A stretch of 64,000 bases of DNA from Hysterangium stoloniferum (Eukaryota > Basidiomycota > Agaricomycetes > Hysterangiales > Hysterangiaceae): assembly GCA_015178975.1 (NCBI GenBank), contig WHVD01000007.1, positions 186,001 to 250,000 of the forward strand, given 5' to 3'. The position numbers and the translations under genes were made by a program. This document shows, piece by piece, positions 1 through 11,972 of this stretch. The number at the start of each line of letters is the position of its first letter. Positions within the stretch are counted from its first letter, which is position 1. The notes beneath the pieces were generated by a model that saw only the letters and a program-made list of their open reading frames with translations, did no database searches and had not been told where the DNA came from.

Positions 1-2841
1 CGAGGGCCTGGAAGAAATGGGAGACGAACTTGGAGCCTTGATCGGAAGTTATGTGAGATGGAACTCCGTGTTTGGAAAATACGTGAATAATGAAAAGTTC
101 CGCTAATTGTAAGGACGTGATTGTATCATGAGTGGGTATGAAAATGCCTTGTTTCGAGAATCGGTACACAACAACTAGAATGGATGTAAAGCCTTCGGAA
201 GTCGGGAGTTGTTCGATAAAATCCATGGAAATTGAATTCCAAGGTTTTTCTGGTATCGGGAGTTGCTTGAGAAGGCCGTACGGCTTATGCCTCTGGGTTT
301 TGGAGCGTAAGCAGGTGGTGCATGACTTACAGAACTGAGTTACGAAATCTCGGAGGTTGGGCCAAGTATATTCTCTACGGATTAAACCAAGAGTATTGTT
401 GATGCCGTAATGTCCGGAGATTGGATGATCGTGTTTATACTGAAGTACGCGGAGTCGAAGATTGTCGGAATCTGGAACGTAGATACGTCCATCGAGATGG
501 ATAAAACCTTGAGAGTCTTGTGACCATCGGGGTTGGTTGGGATTGTCGGGAATGTCTAAATGTGGCTTGAGGGCCGGGTCGGAAGTGAGTGCGGAAAGGA
601 TATCTTGATGTAATTGCTCAATGTCCATAATCATGACGCTACGCATAATTGGATAGTAAAGGGAAGTTGCTCGGATAGATGCGGAAAGTTGTTGCATTGT
701 AAAAACCGGTTTCAAGTTATGCGGATTAACAACAGTGTAGTTACTTTCCCCCTCTTTAGGATAGACGTCCCATCGTCGAGTCATGGCATCTGGCTTTCCA
801 CCAAGGCGACCGGGTCGGAAGCGGATAATCATGTTGAAAGCAGAAAGGAATTCAGACCAACGGGCCTGCCGGCGGGTTAAAAGTTTAGTGGTAGAAAAAT
901 ATTCGAGATTTTTGTGATCGGTAACAACGTCAACGGGAGTTGCAGAACCTTCGAGATAATGGCGCCAATGTTTGAAAGCTTCAAAAATAGCCAAAAGTTC
1001 CTTATCATGAACGTCGTAATTGAGTTCGGATACTGAAAGTGTCCGAGAAAGAAATGCGACCGGATGAATTTCACCGTCGGAATCTTGAATGGAAAGGATC
1101 GCGGCAATTGCATAATCAGAAGCATCGGTTTCCACAATAATCGGAACATCAGGTTTCCAATGGGAAAGGATCGGGGCAGAAGTGAAAGCATTTTTTAAAG
1201 TCTGGAAGGCGGAGCGGCATTTATCGTCAAAAACCCATGGTTGAGTTTTACGGGTAAGATGAGTGAGCAGTACTGTAATATCCGAGTAGTTCCGAATAAA
1301 ACGACGGTAAAAGTTGGCGAAACCTAAAAATGATTGAATGTCCTTGACCTTCCATGGTTCGGGCCAGTCACGGACAACTTGAACCTTGGTTTCATCCATA
1401 CGGAGACCATCAGGGCCGATGATGAACCCTAAGCATTCAATAGAATCCATGTCGAAATAACATTTTTTACCGTTGGCGAAAAGACCGTTTTTACGGAGTC
1501 TTCGGAAGACTTCACGGACCTGTTCATCGTGAAGGGCGGGATCCTCGGAAAATACCAAAATGTCGTCCAAATAGACTATAACACATACGTCAAGCATGTC
1601 GGAAAATATATCATTAACAAAACGTTGAAAAGCGGAAGGGGCGTTGGTCAGGCCGAATGGCATAACCAACCATTCAAAGGATCCATAGCGAGTCCGAAAA
1701 GCAGTTTTCCATTCGTCGCCCTCGGCAATTCGGACCAAATGATAGGCGTGTTTGAGGTCTATTTTGGTATAAATCCGAGCTTTCCGTGGGGCATCGAGTA
1801 AATCGGTAACGAGTGGCAGTGGATACTTATCTTTCCGTGTGATGGAATTTAATCCTCTGAAATCGACACAGAGTCGAAGGGAGCCATCCTTTTTACGGAC
1901 GAAAAGGACGGGTGCTCCATACGGAGACTTTGAGGGACGGATAAAACCTATCGACAAATGTTCATCCAGGAACTCCCGAATAGACGAAAGTTCTGATTGG
2001 GATAATGGGTAAATAGGTCCTAACGGAGGGTTTGAACCGGGCTCAATATCGATTTTTAAGTCGTAAGGCCTATGTGGTGCAAGCCTGTCAGCTTTTTGCT
2101 TACTGAAAATGTCCGCGAAATCATGGTATTTTTTGGGAACTCCTTCCAGGTCGGCTTTTAGCTCAGATAATTCTGGAGTCGCAAAACGACCAGATGCTTC
2201 ATCAACTTTTAAGCTGATCGAAAAACATTGCGAACCATCCAGTTTACTCGCCCTAACAAATGCCGAAGCATTGATGAGAGAGATTTTTGGAGGCTCGGAA
2301 GTCTCGGTAGAAGCCGGAGGTGCCGTTGATGCCGAAAAGGCATTAGCCGGAAAAGACGCTGCAGGAGGAATGGAAGTGTGGGGAGTTCGGAAAGTAATAC
2401 TGCCCAATACCCAGTCAATCAACGGATTATATCGGGTGAGCCAGTTGTATCCAAGAACTACCGAACAGCTAGAGTCCAACTGTGTTACGAAAAAGGTAAC
2501 CGTCTGGGATGTTCCACAAGGGAACCGGATAGACATGTCGCAGGCTTGAGTAATTGCCGTATTGCTAGTGCCATCAAACAAATGTAAGGAAATTGCGGGA
2601 ACAGAATGGAGTTTCAGATTATGTTTCGTGGCAAAGGTGGTATCTACAAAACAGTGTGTGGAGCCGGAATCTATTAGAGCTCGGAACACTAAATTTCCAA
2701 GAAAGTCAGAGACGAGTTTTACAAATAATGAATTGGGATTAGAGAGAGCGGACGCGTTGAGGCGGATAACCTCGGAAACACGGAGAGAGTCAACGCAACC
2801 CTCTGTCCGTGTAGATTCTGGAGGGTTGCTTACTCTTTTTT
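1..2841 (-). CDS. pol: Ty3 pol polyprotein (protease, RT, RNase H, integrase), 3' end outside window
   Basis: Encodes the enzymes that copy and integrate the element. Reading the minus strand in the -1 frame relative to gag I see no stop codon to the window edge. In order: an aspartic protease with IDSGSTHCF near 2655-2675, reverse transcriptase with PLPLVTDLL and the catalytic YLDD at 1562-1573, an RNase H segment with ETDASDYA and TDHKNLEYF around 900-1170, and an integrase with zinc-binding cysteines near 330 (CTTCLRS), MDFIEQLP near 220 and SDQGSKFVSHF near 20-50. No start codon is needed because it is probably made as a gag-pol fusion through the A6 run at 2836-2841. The frame being open suggests a fairly young insertion, although gag carries one stop. 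Confidence 0.9.
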
Positions 2842-4056
2842 CGACTCCGTGGCGGGTTTATCCTTAGACGTTGTAGTCGTAGTGGAAGTTGCCGTGCGAG
2901 CCTTGGAAGAGCTAGATTTAACGGTACAGTCGGAAACCTTGTGTCCACCTTTTCCGCAGAAAAGGCAGAGGTCGTTGTCCATACGCCGTTGTTTCTCCTT
3001 CGGGGTGAGTTTACCGTCGGTACCCAACAAATGGGAAATGTCGGGTTTGTCGGAAGTTGACTGTTTCTCCTTGTTGGATTTCTTGTCTTTCTTCCGGTCG
3101 GAATTTGATTTGCCAGTATTAGTGCCAGAGCCGGTATTATTGCCTGAGTTGTTGCCGGAAGACTTGCTAGTCGACGCCTTGTTGTTCTGAGAACGTTCCG
3201 TCGGGTTCTCTCGAGAAACCTCGGCTTTTCGTTCCCAATAACGGGCATCGGATGTTTGAGCTTTCATCCGCATGAGTTGGAGAGTTTTTGGCTTTCCATC
3301 TTTGCAGATTTTGTCTTTAAGGCGTGACAGAAGTCCCATATAGAAATGGTGCCTGAGGGCGGAATCGTCCCATCCACATCGTGCGGCGAGGGTATTAAAC
3401 TTGACGAGATAATCGGAAACTCGTTGATTGTCCTTCATCTTGAGCGTCATTAGTTCATTTTCTGCTTCGCCGGATTGATCGTAAGGTCCAAAATTAGTTT
3501 CCAGTTCTTCCACGAAAGCATCCCAGTCGTCGAGCCATGTGGGTGTCTCGTCGGATATTCCGGATAGTCCGGGTTCGAACCAATCCTGAGCGGTATCCTT
3601 GAGATAAGAGAGCGCAAAATTGACTTTTCGACTGTCGGATTTAAAAGCATTGGGTCGATCACGGAAACTGAAACGGCATTGGAGAAGGAAATTCTTCAAT
3701 TTTTTCGGATCCTTGCCGGTAAAAGGTTCGGGTTATTTGACTCCGGTGCGGGATGATTCTTTATTATCCTCAGTGGATTTCAAATAGTCAGCGAATTTCA
3801 CAATGGAGTTGATAAACAACATTTCAGTCGGTTCGTCGGAAGATTTCTTTTTCGATGTCTCCGGCTGATCTTCTGCTTCGTTGTCGGAAGTGTGGGGAAC
3901 ATTGGGATCCTTTGTTACCTCGGTAACCTCCTCGGTAACTTCTTCGACTGAAGCTGATGTTGTCGGCTGAATTGGGGTTTCAGGTTGAGTGGTGTAAAGT
4001 TGCAACGGGGATTGAAGTTGGGATGGTCCTTCGGCAGCTTTGCGTTTGGGACCCAT
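2830..4056 (-). pseudogene. gag: Ty3 gag with one in-frame stop
   Basis: Structural capsid/nucleocapsid protein of the element. One frame runs from the ATG at 4056 to TAA at 2830-2832, 407 aa not counting a single internal TAA at 3733-3735. The N-terminal third is Pro/Thr/Glu-rich and disordered-looking. The capsid-like region follows the stop (FRDRPNAF, YLKDTAQDWFEP). A CCHC zinc knuckle, CLFCGKGGHKVSDC, lies near the C terminus, followed by a Ser/Thr/Lys tail. The two halves are in the same frame, so the interruption is a point nonsense change and not a frameshift. Without readthrough the second half would not be made from this copy. Confidence 0.88.
2836..2841 (-). promoter_or_regulatory. 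Candidate -1 frameshift slip site at the gag/pol overlap
   Basis: Six consecutive A residues on the minus strand lie two codons before the gag stop (TAA, 2830-2832). The pol frame is open across this point and is -1 relative to gag. A run of A at a gag/pol junction is a known slippery context in LTR elements. That slippage happens here is inference. Confidence 0.5.
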
Positions 4057-4090
4057 GATGAGCGAGTCGCAGAGTTGAGATCTGATATAC

Positions 4091-4675
4091 TGTTAAGTGC
4101 CGTGTCGGGAACTTATTCCGGAACTATCGGGAAGTCACCAGAAGGTCGGGAACAACTAGATAGTGTCAGGATGTCGGCTTCAGCTTATGTGCTGCGCCTC
4201 TACGCAAACGCTCAATGTCCTTAATTTCGGAGGTGAGACTTGTGATGGGAGTTATGGATATTCAGAGTTCCGAAGAGTTCCGAATATCGAGCATACAGAA
4301 AGACGGGAGAAGGAATAAGAAACTAAGTCGATATCAGATCTAAGGTAAAGTACAAATTCGCGGAAACTAATATAAGTCTGCTCGTTATTGTACTACAAAC
4401 TAAGACCATAATAAGACGGAAACGGAAGTGTTCTTAAAACGGAAATACAATAAGACATATTAGGAAGGCAATATTCTGTAACAGGAATATAACAAACAAA
4501 CGAGTGAATACTTGTCAACGGACAAATTACCAAATGCGGAACAAGGGAAGCATGCGGATGATACGGTAACTATGATGTTCCGTAGTCGGAGGTCAAAGTC
4601 GGAAGTCGGGGATCGGAAGTCGGGAGTGGGAGACCGGAAGTCGGATATTGAAACATCCGGGAACGGGTCGTAACA
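4091..4675 (-). repeat. 5' LTR of the Ty3 element
   Basis: Bounded on the plus strand by TGTTA at 4091 and TAACA at 4671-4675, giving a 585-bp LTR with 5-bp inverted ends. On the minus strand it starts TGTTACGACC. It lies 34 bp upstream of the gag ATG, and the sequence next to its inner end (GTATATCAGATC) could be a primer-binding site. A run of GTCGGA-type near-repeats lies inside at about 4588-4645. Boundaries come from end symmetry only, since the partner LTR is not in the window. Confidence 0.65.
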
Positions 4676-4861
4676 ATGAACGAGAGTCTACCAAGAATTG
4701 GGCGATGGTAAAAAGTGACTGTATGCGCTATAAATTGCCCCAAATTATGTAGCGTCACACAACCTGTAAGTCCAGTTACAAAGCCATTTAATCGGGGAAT
4801 AATAACACTATCTCTCCTCCTGGTGTTGATAGGATATGTAGGCGTTATCCACAGAGATGAT

Positions 4862-5395
4862 TTATGTCGTGCCTAGATCATGAGGAGGGCCTTTGACAGC
4901 CCAACCATAATTCTTCAACACTGATGTGGAGTTTGAATTAGACGTTACCGACACACCAGTAAGAGGTGTGGTGATCATGGAAAGGAAGGAATGAAAAATG
5001 TGATTTACAAAATGTAGGAATCTACTTCAAAATTGATCATTGATTGAGTGGCGCATTGTGTTACAATGTGGAAGGAAACGAGCGAGAATGGAGATAATAT
5101 TGAGGCTGCGGACTGTGGTACGTGTGGATTCGGTGTCGGAAGGTCTAGTTATTAGTTTGAAGGTGACCTCGATTAGTCCCTTTCCAGAATAGTTTGATGG
5201 GTGGATGTGAGAAGGTAGTGGAAAGTAAGATATTGTACACATACAGTAGAAGGGGTGTAATCAATGAAGAACCTACATGTAGCTGGTTGATTTTCGCGGT
5301 GAAAATTGTGGTGGCCTCAAAGAATGTTTTCAGGGCTCAGACATCGCGCCACAGCGAATGTGATATGTCCCCATCAATATTAAGTGCACTGACAC
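4862..5395 (-). pseudogene. Family A fragment: exon 5 and part of exon 4
   Basis: Minus-strand match to the last two exons of family A. It includes the block before the stop and the conserved Ala-rich and Ser-Asp-Ile-Glu region of exon 5, with a degenerate intron 4 region in between. Frames are broken. It ends abruptly in sequence that belongs upstream of A (about 5400-5465), so exons 1-3 were deleted by recombination. Confidence 0.7.
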
Positions 5396-5469
5396 TGTAT
5401 GGGTTGATTAGTTATAGTCTCAGGCGGTTTGGACTCCGGTTATATCTAACGGAAATATTCGCTTCGTGT

Positions 5470-5698
5470 TGTAAGGGAGTGAGACTCCCTACACTGTGAT
5501 TTGGTAATATTGAGTCTCCATTGTTACCCACTCCATTGTAGTCCACATCCTATTGTAGTCCACATCCTATTGTGCTTACATCCTATTGTTCTCCATTAGT
5601 ATATATTATGTACATGTGGATTTCAATACAGTAGTGGTTTTATTCCCCATCACTCATTCTAGTGTCTGTCTGCACCTGCAGCAGATACTAGTCTTACA
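5470..5698. repeat. Solo LTR, 229 bp, with 17-bp internal repeats
   Basis: TGTAAGG...CTTACA ends interrupt the conserved A upstream flank (elsewhere continuous as cttcgtgttcaattctttcag). GTGT flanks both sides (5466-5469 and 5699-5702). Inside, a 17-bp unit (ATTGTAGTCCACATCCT) occurs at 5535-5551 and 5552-5568 with a degenerate third copy at 5569-5584. Confidence 0.75.
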
Positions 5699-5702
5699 GT
5701 GT

Positions 5703-6985
5703 TCAATTATTTCATAATTCCAATGAGCAATCCATTCCAATAATTGATTACTGATGCTAATTGGCGTCGATCTCGAATATTTATCTTTGTGGCGAGTCCG
5801 TCAGGCTTCTATTAACAAATTGTGGGTGTAAACAATAGTCAGTCACTATTACTTACAGGCTAGTCTTATTACTTACTGCCCTGCCCTTCTCAGTGGGCTA
5901 GTTCGCCCTGGGATAACCTTCTTAGTTGGGGACTTGTTTATTCGGCTTGACGGTGTTAACGCAGATCAAACATTGTCAGCCACTCCCCGCGTGACATATC
6001 TTTTTATTTTCATTGTTCTATCGCCCTAAGTTCTTTAATATATCTTTTAAAGTGGATTTATTTTAATGTTTTGAAGATTGCTGGTGTGTATGTATTAGTG
6101 CATAATTACAAATATTATTATATGCAAGTTGAGAAGTTGACAGCTGGGTATCTCACGTGACGTGGCTGACCCACATTTTGTATCTAGCTATTTGACAATT
6201 AAAGGGTGGCGGGTGGTCTTGCAGCGGAGTGGGTCGACCTCGTTTGCATTTACAGCTGATGGCGATGGACGTGGAAGGATATAAGAGAGTGGTAAATTGA
6301 CTATAACTCCCCGCAATAGAGGAGGAAAGGCTACCTGAATGGGTGTTTGTTTCGTCGCCGGTGTGCAACTTCTTTCGCTGACTAGGACGGATATGAGGGA
6401 GTGTCTAGATGGAATTCATTAACATGTACTCGTTAGCATTAACCTGATGGATTCGTCTAAATTTATTGGCCCTGTTAATTAATGAGACCGGGCACTCACG
6501 ATCCACCTATGCATGTCGAGATTCGAAAGTATTCCAGTCATATGGCATTCAGATCCTGCCGAGGTTCACCAGGATTGACAGAACACAACATGGGCTTGTC
6601 GGTATCGCGTGAAATTGCGATTCTGCTCTGCCATTGGGGGCAGAGATAGTGTGAGGAGTAGATGAAACCCCAGAGCCTGCGCTAGCAGATAGATCTGGCC
6701 AGAAGAGTAATGCGTCAACTGAAAAGGGTAAAGCCGGTATGATCAGGAAACGGTCTCGAACGGGAAAGTATGGAAGTGAAAGTATGCCACAACGAAATAT
6801 TATTTTACAACGCGGACAACCTAAGGCGACAGTTGAAGAAAAACTGCACCCGATGAGCGCCATGCCTCCCTCGTAATGACAACTTGGACGATATTCACTT
6901 GACACCCACTGATAAAGCCTAATAACCTTATATATATAGCCACGGTAACTCTCAATCGCCAGGAATCGTGAATGGGCGATCAACG
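5703..6985. other. Gene-free A/B spacer with degenerate flank sequence
   Basis: Diverged copy of the spacer that separates divergent A and B genes elsewhere (compare 28320-28930). Around 6130-6370 it resembles the region at 30500-30720. Part of it (about 6549-6800) matches nothing else that I noticed in the window. I see no supportable gene. Confidence 0.5.
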
Positions 6986-7560
6986 ATGACAAAAGGTGCC
7001 GACTGCCAAGGAACATATTCACCCAGATAGTGGCGCCAACATGCCTTACCCTGTTCTCCGCCCGCGGTGATAGGAACACAAAGTCAGCCAGGCCCTCAAA
7101 GATGTTCCGTGTAAATAAAAGAAAAGGTTTGGTCGAATTGAAGACTCATCAGGAAAATGGCCTGTAGCGCTGGGAGGCAATACGATCTGAGATGTTCCGG
7201 GCCGTTCCAGACGCTCCACCAACCATGTCCAGGCCTAGCCTAGATGATCGGGACTTTCCTCCGTGAGCCTCCCGTGTCAAATACCAATTCACTGATGCGG
7301 CATCTTCTTCACGACATCATTGTGGTTGTTTTTCGTCATTTTCCTACCTCAAGAATGACCCCACACAAAATGAACTATGGTTGTGATGAAAGATACTCAA
7401 GCCACTCTCACAGAATATCGGTCATATACAGGTGTGTTATCTTGTAGGCTTTATTATGTCTAATTTACACCGTTCCTTATCAAGTTTTCATGTCATCTAG
7501 ATTCCGCTCACTTCTCCTGCATCGCCAAGAATGAGTTATACGTAATACCGGTCTCCAGAG
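6986..7560 (+). pseudogene. Family B copy, degenerate
   Basis: Starts at an ATG in the conserved B start context and follows the B sequence through the first-exon region (the ATAAAAGAAAAG and GAAGACTCATCA stretches), a GTGAGCC donor-like site near 7266 and the CACTGATGC branch-like site, into the second-exon region. Many substitutions and stops. It fades into family A sequence after about 7560. Confidence 0.55.
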
Positions 7561-7599
7561 TTGCTACCACATATTTGCCTCAAATTCGGAAACGAGCGT

Positions 7600-8035
7600 C
7601 GGTGGTCTTCGAGAAGTTGTGAGTTCACATGGTACACAGTGGAGAAAGAGCGGTCACACTGCCACGCTTTATGACGGCTTTGGGATTTGCCTTAAATTGG
7701 TGACCCGGCGCTCGATTGTCAGATAGAGATCGGCCATCAACTATGATCACGTCATTGCTATATAACATTGTAATGAAATAATGCTGCGGTTGCATCATCT
7801 ATCGTACAAATCACCGGATATTTGTCATGTAATCAACATCCCTTGCTCGTTGACGAACTTGTGTACATCGACATGGACAGATTAAACCTCATGGCGCATT
7901 TGTTCCTTTGCGTCATCGCTACAACTTCCACTCGTGTGATGTTATCGTCTAATTCAAACTCCATATCAGTATTGGAGGCATGTAGTTGACCTGCAGGGGG
8001 CGTTACACCATCCATTCGGCACGGTATATAATCAT
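7600..8035 (+). pseudogene. Family A fragment: part of exon 3 joined to the end of exon 5
   Basis: 7600-7830 resembles exon 3 (the CCCGGCGCTCGAT region is recognisable). 7850-8035 resembles the last part of exon 5, including the FLCVIAT-like block. The intervening exon 4 is missing. No intact frame. Confidence 0.55.
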
Positions 8036-9388
8036 CTCTTTTGAATCACCCAGGAACATCCCATCCAAAGTAGAAGAAGGAATAGTATTATTGCTCTTAA
8101 TTAACTCTCTTTGTAACACGATCAGGATAACCCACATAACTTGAGTCGATTTAACAGCGCATGTAGTGACATTTTACCATCACCGTGCTTTCAGCTTCTC
8201 CTTGATGACATGTATATGTAGAATAATATTGACGAGCGTTAGTTTGACTCCAGATTTATTAACAACAATGACTTCAAATAGAACACCACTGGAGAGTCTC
8301 AAAGACAGCCACGCCACTGTTATGCATATGTGACTTAGTTAGGATAGTACCCAGCATGCCATTGGTGAACAACACAGGACATTGGCCATAGTCATTCCAA
8401 TCCAACTACCAATCATTCGGCTCTGCTCTCTTACCCCGTCACGCCTTCTTCATCCTATCCTTCGAAAAGCCGCCATTGGGGTTAAATATCATGAAGCCCC
8501 CACCCAATATATGACCTCCTGGAGACGTTCCCTATTGGACAGACATCGGAGGAAATTATAGCTGCGATCAGATTTCATCTGGCCTGATGCAGGAAATTCA
8601 CCACATGTGTCGCGGCCCCAAAGGAGGCTGCCATAATGACAATTCATTATCTGTCGTGATATCTTCGCGTCACGCAAACGAGTCCCTGAGAAATAACGTG
8701 AACCGGGGGCGAATGACTCTACTCAGAAGGACCGGGTAATAAAAATACTGGCGTGCATTAATTATGACTGAATATAGATTACATGCATGATTTGTTAATG
8801 AAAATCGGACGGACTCGCCACAGAGAAGCATATTCACTTTCGACGCCAATTAGCCTAAGTAAAGAATTATTAAAATGGAATGCTAGTTGGAATTCTGAAA
8901 GAATTGAATACGAAGCGGATGTTTCCGTGAGATATAGCCCGAGTGGACAGCGCCCGAGGCTGTGCTTGAGAAGCACTGTCATGGACAGCATGCACTGCAT
9001 TTCCATATTCTATCAATCGAGATGCCACTTCTCAACTAGCGTAGAAGCTGAGTTACCCAAAAATCGAGCGCTCAAGAAGTCGTAAGTTGGCACATTATGC
9101 GGTGAAGGCTCATCAAACTATTCGTAGGTGTCATATGTGCGCTCTGCCGTAGACGATTTGTTGAAGAGTAAGAAATTATACATAATGAGTGAACTTGAGA
9201 GTATCCTGGAGTGTATGGACATGAAGAAGGTTGAGTAGCTTCAAGTCGTGTAGCAGGAAGGGAAGAAACGCTGTGTACGCTGCATAAAACACCGCCACAA
9301 TGCTATACCTTGATATTCATGCCCCTGATAACTGCAACTTAAAAGCGCAGCATCGCCTTCCGGTATCACACCAACCTGCTACCCACCA
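8036..9388. other. Spacer upstream of the A copy at 9389
   Basis: 8036-8340 resembles A downstream sequence. 8345-8700 matches no other part of the window that I could find. From about 8700 the sequence is the conserved upstream flank of A. A TTAAAAGCGCAGCATC motif about 50 bp before the ATG recurs before most A copies and may contain the core promoter. The reading frames here are short and not conserved between copies. Confidence 0.5.
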
Positions 9389-11345
9389 ATGTCAACTGCA
9401 AACGAAACGACTCTGAGCAGCGACGATGTCGAACAGGCTGAAAGCCTCCTACAAGAGGTTGAGTGGCTACAACCCTTGGTCTCCTCAGCTGCAATGAGCT
9501 CAGTAGAAGGGGAGGAGGTAGTTGATGCGGCGATAAAGGCAAGATTCCGGATGAGGCTTCGAGACCGATGGAGCTGTATCGAACATGGGCACGGTGTGTG
9601 TTATCGAGTTCGCGGAGACGACCAGCATATACCACTGTCTGCAGAAGATGTGGAGGTTTGGGCTGAGGAATGGGTGCGCAAAATGGGATAGCCTTTAATG
9701 CATACTGTTGACAAACTGGACGCTCTTAGTGGCTAGGAGAGACAAATTGTCATGATCCACCGATTATTATTAAAATGCGAGGTAGATCCACCACCGCCAC
9801 ATCCAACCTCAGTCCGCATTATAGTCATGACGTGGACTGCGGAGTGGGTTCACTGGATGAGAGCTCATCGACATCTTCAAGTATTAAAGTTGAGCCGGGG
9901 TATTACTGTGGAGTCGTGTTGGAAAGCGTTGGGAAGACTGTGCTTTACAGTGCACAGACAGCTGCACTGATGGCAAAGTTGATGCTATTCAAGCGAATAG
10001 TGTATGCTGACTGCAGGACCTTTAACAGGTTCTTACGCAAGCCTTTCACTCTGCCAAGACTCGGAAGAGTAATTCAAGAGACCATTGACTTAATCAGGTG
10101 GGTATATCACAGCGCCGATCATTGCATACACTCAAATACTCACGTCTCTCTAGACCCACTTACCCGCGTCGAATTCAAAAACAGGCGTGGGTGGTCTTAA
10201 TGAGTCTCGGTGATTCAACTGATATATCGCGGAGCAACCGATGTCACACTGAGAAGCTTATGGTGCGTTTGAGCGCGGCCTTCTACCAGTGCACAGGCGC
10301 TCGATGGTCAGATAGAGATCTGCCACCAACTGAATTTACATCATCGCTTTACAATGCTATAATCAAATCACCCCTCCAGACCAACTTGGATGAGGTGGCG
10401 TCGGCATTCATTCTCCAAATCGCCCGATATTTATCATCCTTTTGTAAACCTACCTTCCTCCTGGTCAACCTTGGGTATATCGTGGAAGGCATTTGCCACG
10501 TGCGGAAACTGTCTGTAGAGGAGCTCTCTGCCATCAGAGGTTGCATTGAATTCTGGGTACAACCGTGCGTCCCTACATCACATCATTTCATCCTGCCCAC
10601 CTAAACTACAACAGACAGAATTACCCCCACCGACGTTCCTTGCATGCATGTCCTATAAAGGTTCTCATGTCTTGCATCCACGAAGACGATTGGTTTCAGG
10701 ATATTTCTGGAGATGTATTGAAGGTTATAGTGGATGACACAAACCACCATATAGCGTCCTTGACTCTTATGATGGATGAGTACACAGCGTATTCATTGTG
10801 GGATGGTATCTTGGCTGTGAACACTTTCTTCGACGACATCACGCTTCGCACGCATCATATCAGACAACTGAATGTTGTCCCTTAGCTAATTGAGTCCCTC
10901 ATACGGTATGTTGAGAGTGTTTTGCCTTCCAACGTCATCTGATATTTACCCTTGAAAATATCATACCAGTCTGATTCTGACAGACCCAAGTCCAAATTCG
11001 AACCTCCTCTGGTCAGGAGAAGAACTAATCGAGCTCACTCTGAAGCTGATCGCTGCATCTTCCGACATCGAATCCACATGTAGCACAGTGCGCAACCTGG
11101 ATATAATGCCCATTCTCACTCGTCTTCTCCCACATTGTGAAGCAATGCGTGGCTCACTCGACTATCAATTCCTCTTTTTTCGGCTTGTCGCATTAACATT
11201 CGCGGCTCAGTCCTTCCTTTGTGTCATCGCCACACCTTTCACCGGTGTGTGCGTAACATCTAATTCAAACTCTAGATCAGTGTTGGAGGACCATGGCTGG
11301 CCTGCCGATTCTCTTGCTCCATCCATTCCGTCCGATATTTCATAA
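9389..11345 (+). pseudogene. Family A gene, five exons, one internal stop
   Basis: Exons 9389-9673, 9730-10097, 10154-10564, 10615-10905 and 10970-11345, 577 codons in total. Introns start GTGCGC, GTGGGT, GTGCGT and GTATGT, end in AG, and are 56, 56, 50 and 64 nt long in phases 0, 2, 2, 2. Joining at these sites restores one frame in which the only stop before the end is a TAG at 10883-10885 in exon 4, where other copies have a Ser codon (TCG). An acidic N-terminal region ends EDVEVWAEEW. Mostly helical-looking sequence follows, with blocks EPGYYCGV, RWSDRDL, SLYNAIIKSPLQTN and FLCVIATPFTGVCVTS. No membrane segment or known catalytic motif is evident. A truncated product ending in exon 4 could still be made. 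Function unknown. Confidence 0.8.
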
Positions 11346-11376
11346 TTTCTCTTGGATAACACTGACACATAATCTT

Positions 11377-11482
11377 TGAGCAGGCTGGCTTTGTGCTCCT
11401 ATTACCACAAACAAGCAACAGAATGAGACATCAGGTCGCCATTATTAGGTAATGTTCTCTCCGTCCGAGCACCTCTTCCCAT
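11377..11482 (-). pseudogene. Family B 5' fragment
   Basis: A short minus-strand piece of the first B exon, with the start codon at 11480-11482, abutting the 3' flank of the A copy at 9389. The rest of B has been deleted. Decayed spacer sequence of the usual B upstream type follows to about 11836. Confidence 0.5.
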
Positions 11483-11836
11483 CTATCACCGAACATTGCA
11501 CAATTCCTGGTGATTCAGCATTCTAATCATTATCTATCTAAGGGCCTCCTCAGGTCAGTTCCAAGTGACTATACTCCAGGTGAGACCACCAGCCACTCTT
11601 TCATTGACAAAAAGGTAGATATAACATGCGGGTCAGTCACGTCAGGTGAGTACCCAGTGTCAACTTCTGAACTTGCATATAATAATCTATGTAATTATGC
11701 ATTAATACGCACGAACCACCAAAGCTTCAAAGTATAAAAGTAGATCCACTTTACACAATATATATTAAAAAACTAGGGCGATAAAAAATGACAATACAAC
11801 AATAAATCAGGCGGGCAGGATATTACATATGCTGTT

Positions 11837-11972
11837 CGGATCATGAACCTTGGAGGTCCAGGAAGGGAAATGAGAAGTATAATCATGACAAAATTAAATA
11901 GTATCGGATCATGAACCTTGGAGGTCCAGGAAGGGAAATGAGAAGTATAATCATGAAAAATTTAAATAGTAT
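11837..11972. repeat. 68-bp tandem duplication
   Basis: Two direct copies at 11837-11904 and 11905-11972, starting CGGATCATGAACCTTGGAGG. They differ only near the end (acaaaatt against aaaaattt), so the duplication is recent. It lies in the decayed B upstream flank. Confidence 0.9.

Larger units (their letters stand above)
1..4675 (-). mobile_element. Ty3-type LTR retrotransposon, truncated by the window edge
   Basis: Minus-strand element read as LTR (4091-4675), gag (4056-2830), then pol in the -1 frame running off position 1. The order protease, reverse transcriptase, RNase H, integrase marks it as Ty3-type rather than copia-type, where integrase precedes reverse transcriptase. The right flank after 4675 is family A 3' flanking sequence (compare 34690-34800), so the element inserted into the A/B array. 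The 3' end and 3' LTR lie outside the window, so target duplication and LTR divergence cannot be checked here. Confidence 0.93.

Noticed and set aside
2790..3248. 152-codon ORF inside gag
   Set aside because: Shadow frame of gag. Composition follows the Ser/Thr/Lys-rich gag C terminus, and there is no recognisable domain.
6549..7079. 176-codon minus-strand ORF
   Set aside because: It overlaps the start of a degenerate family B copy on the other strand and partly unique sequence. The frame is not kept in paralogous copies.
8489..8677. Small ORFs in the 8.3-8.7 kb unique stretch
   Set aside because: Short, without homologous copies and without any motif.
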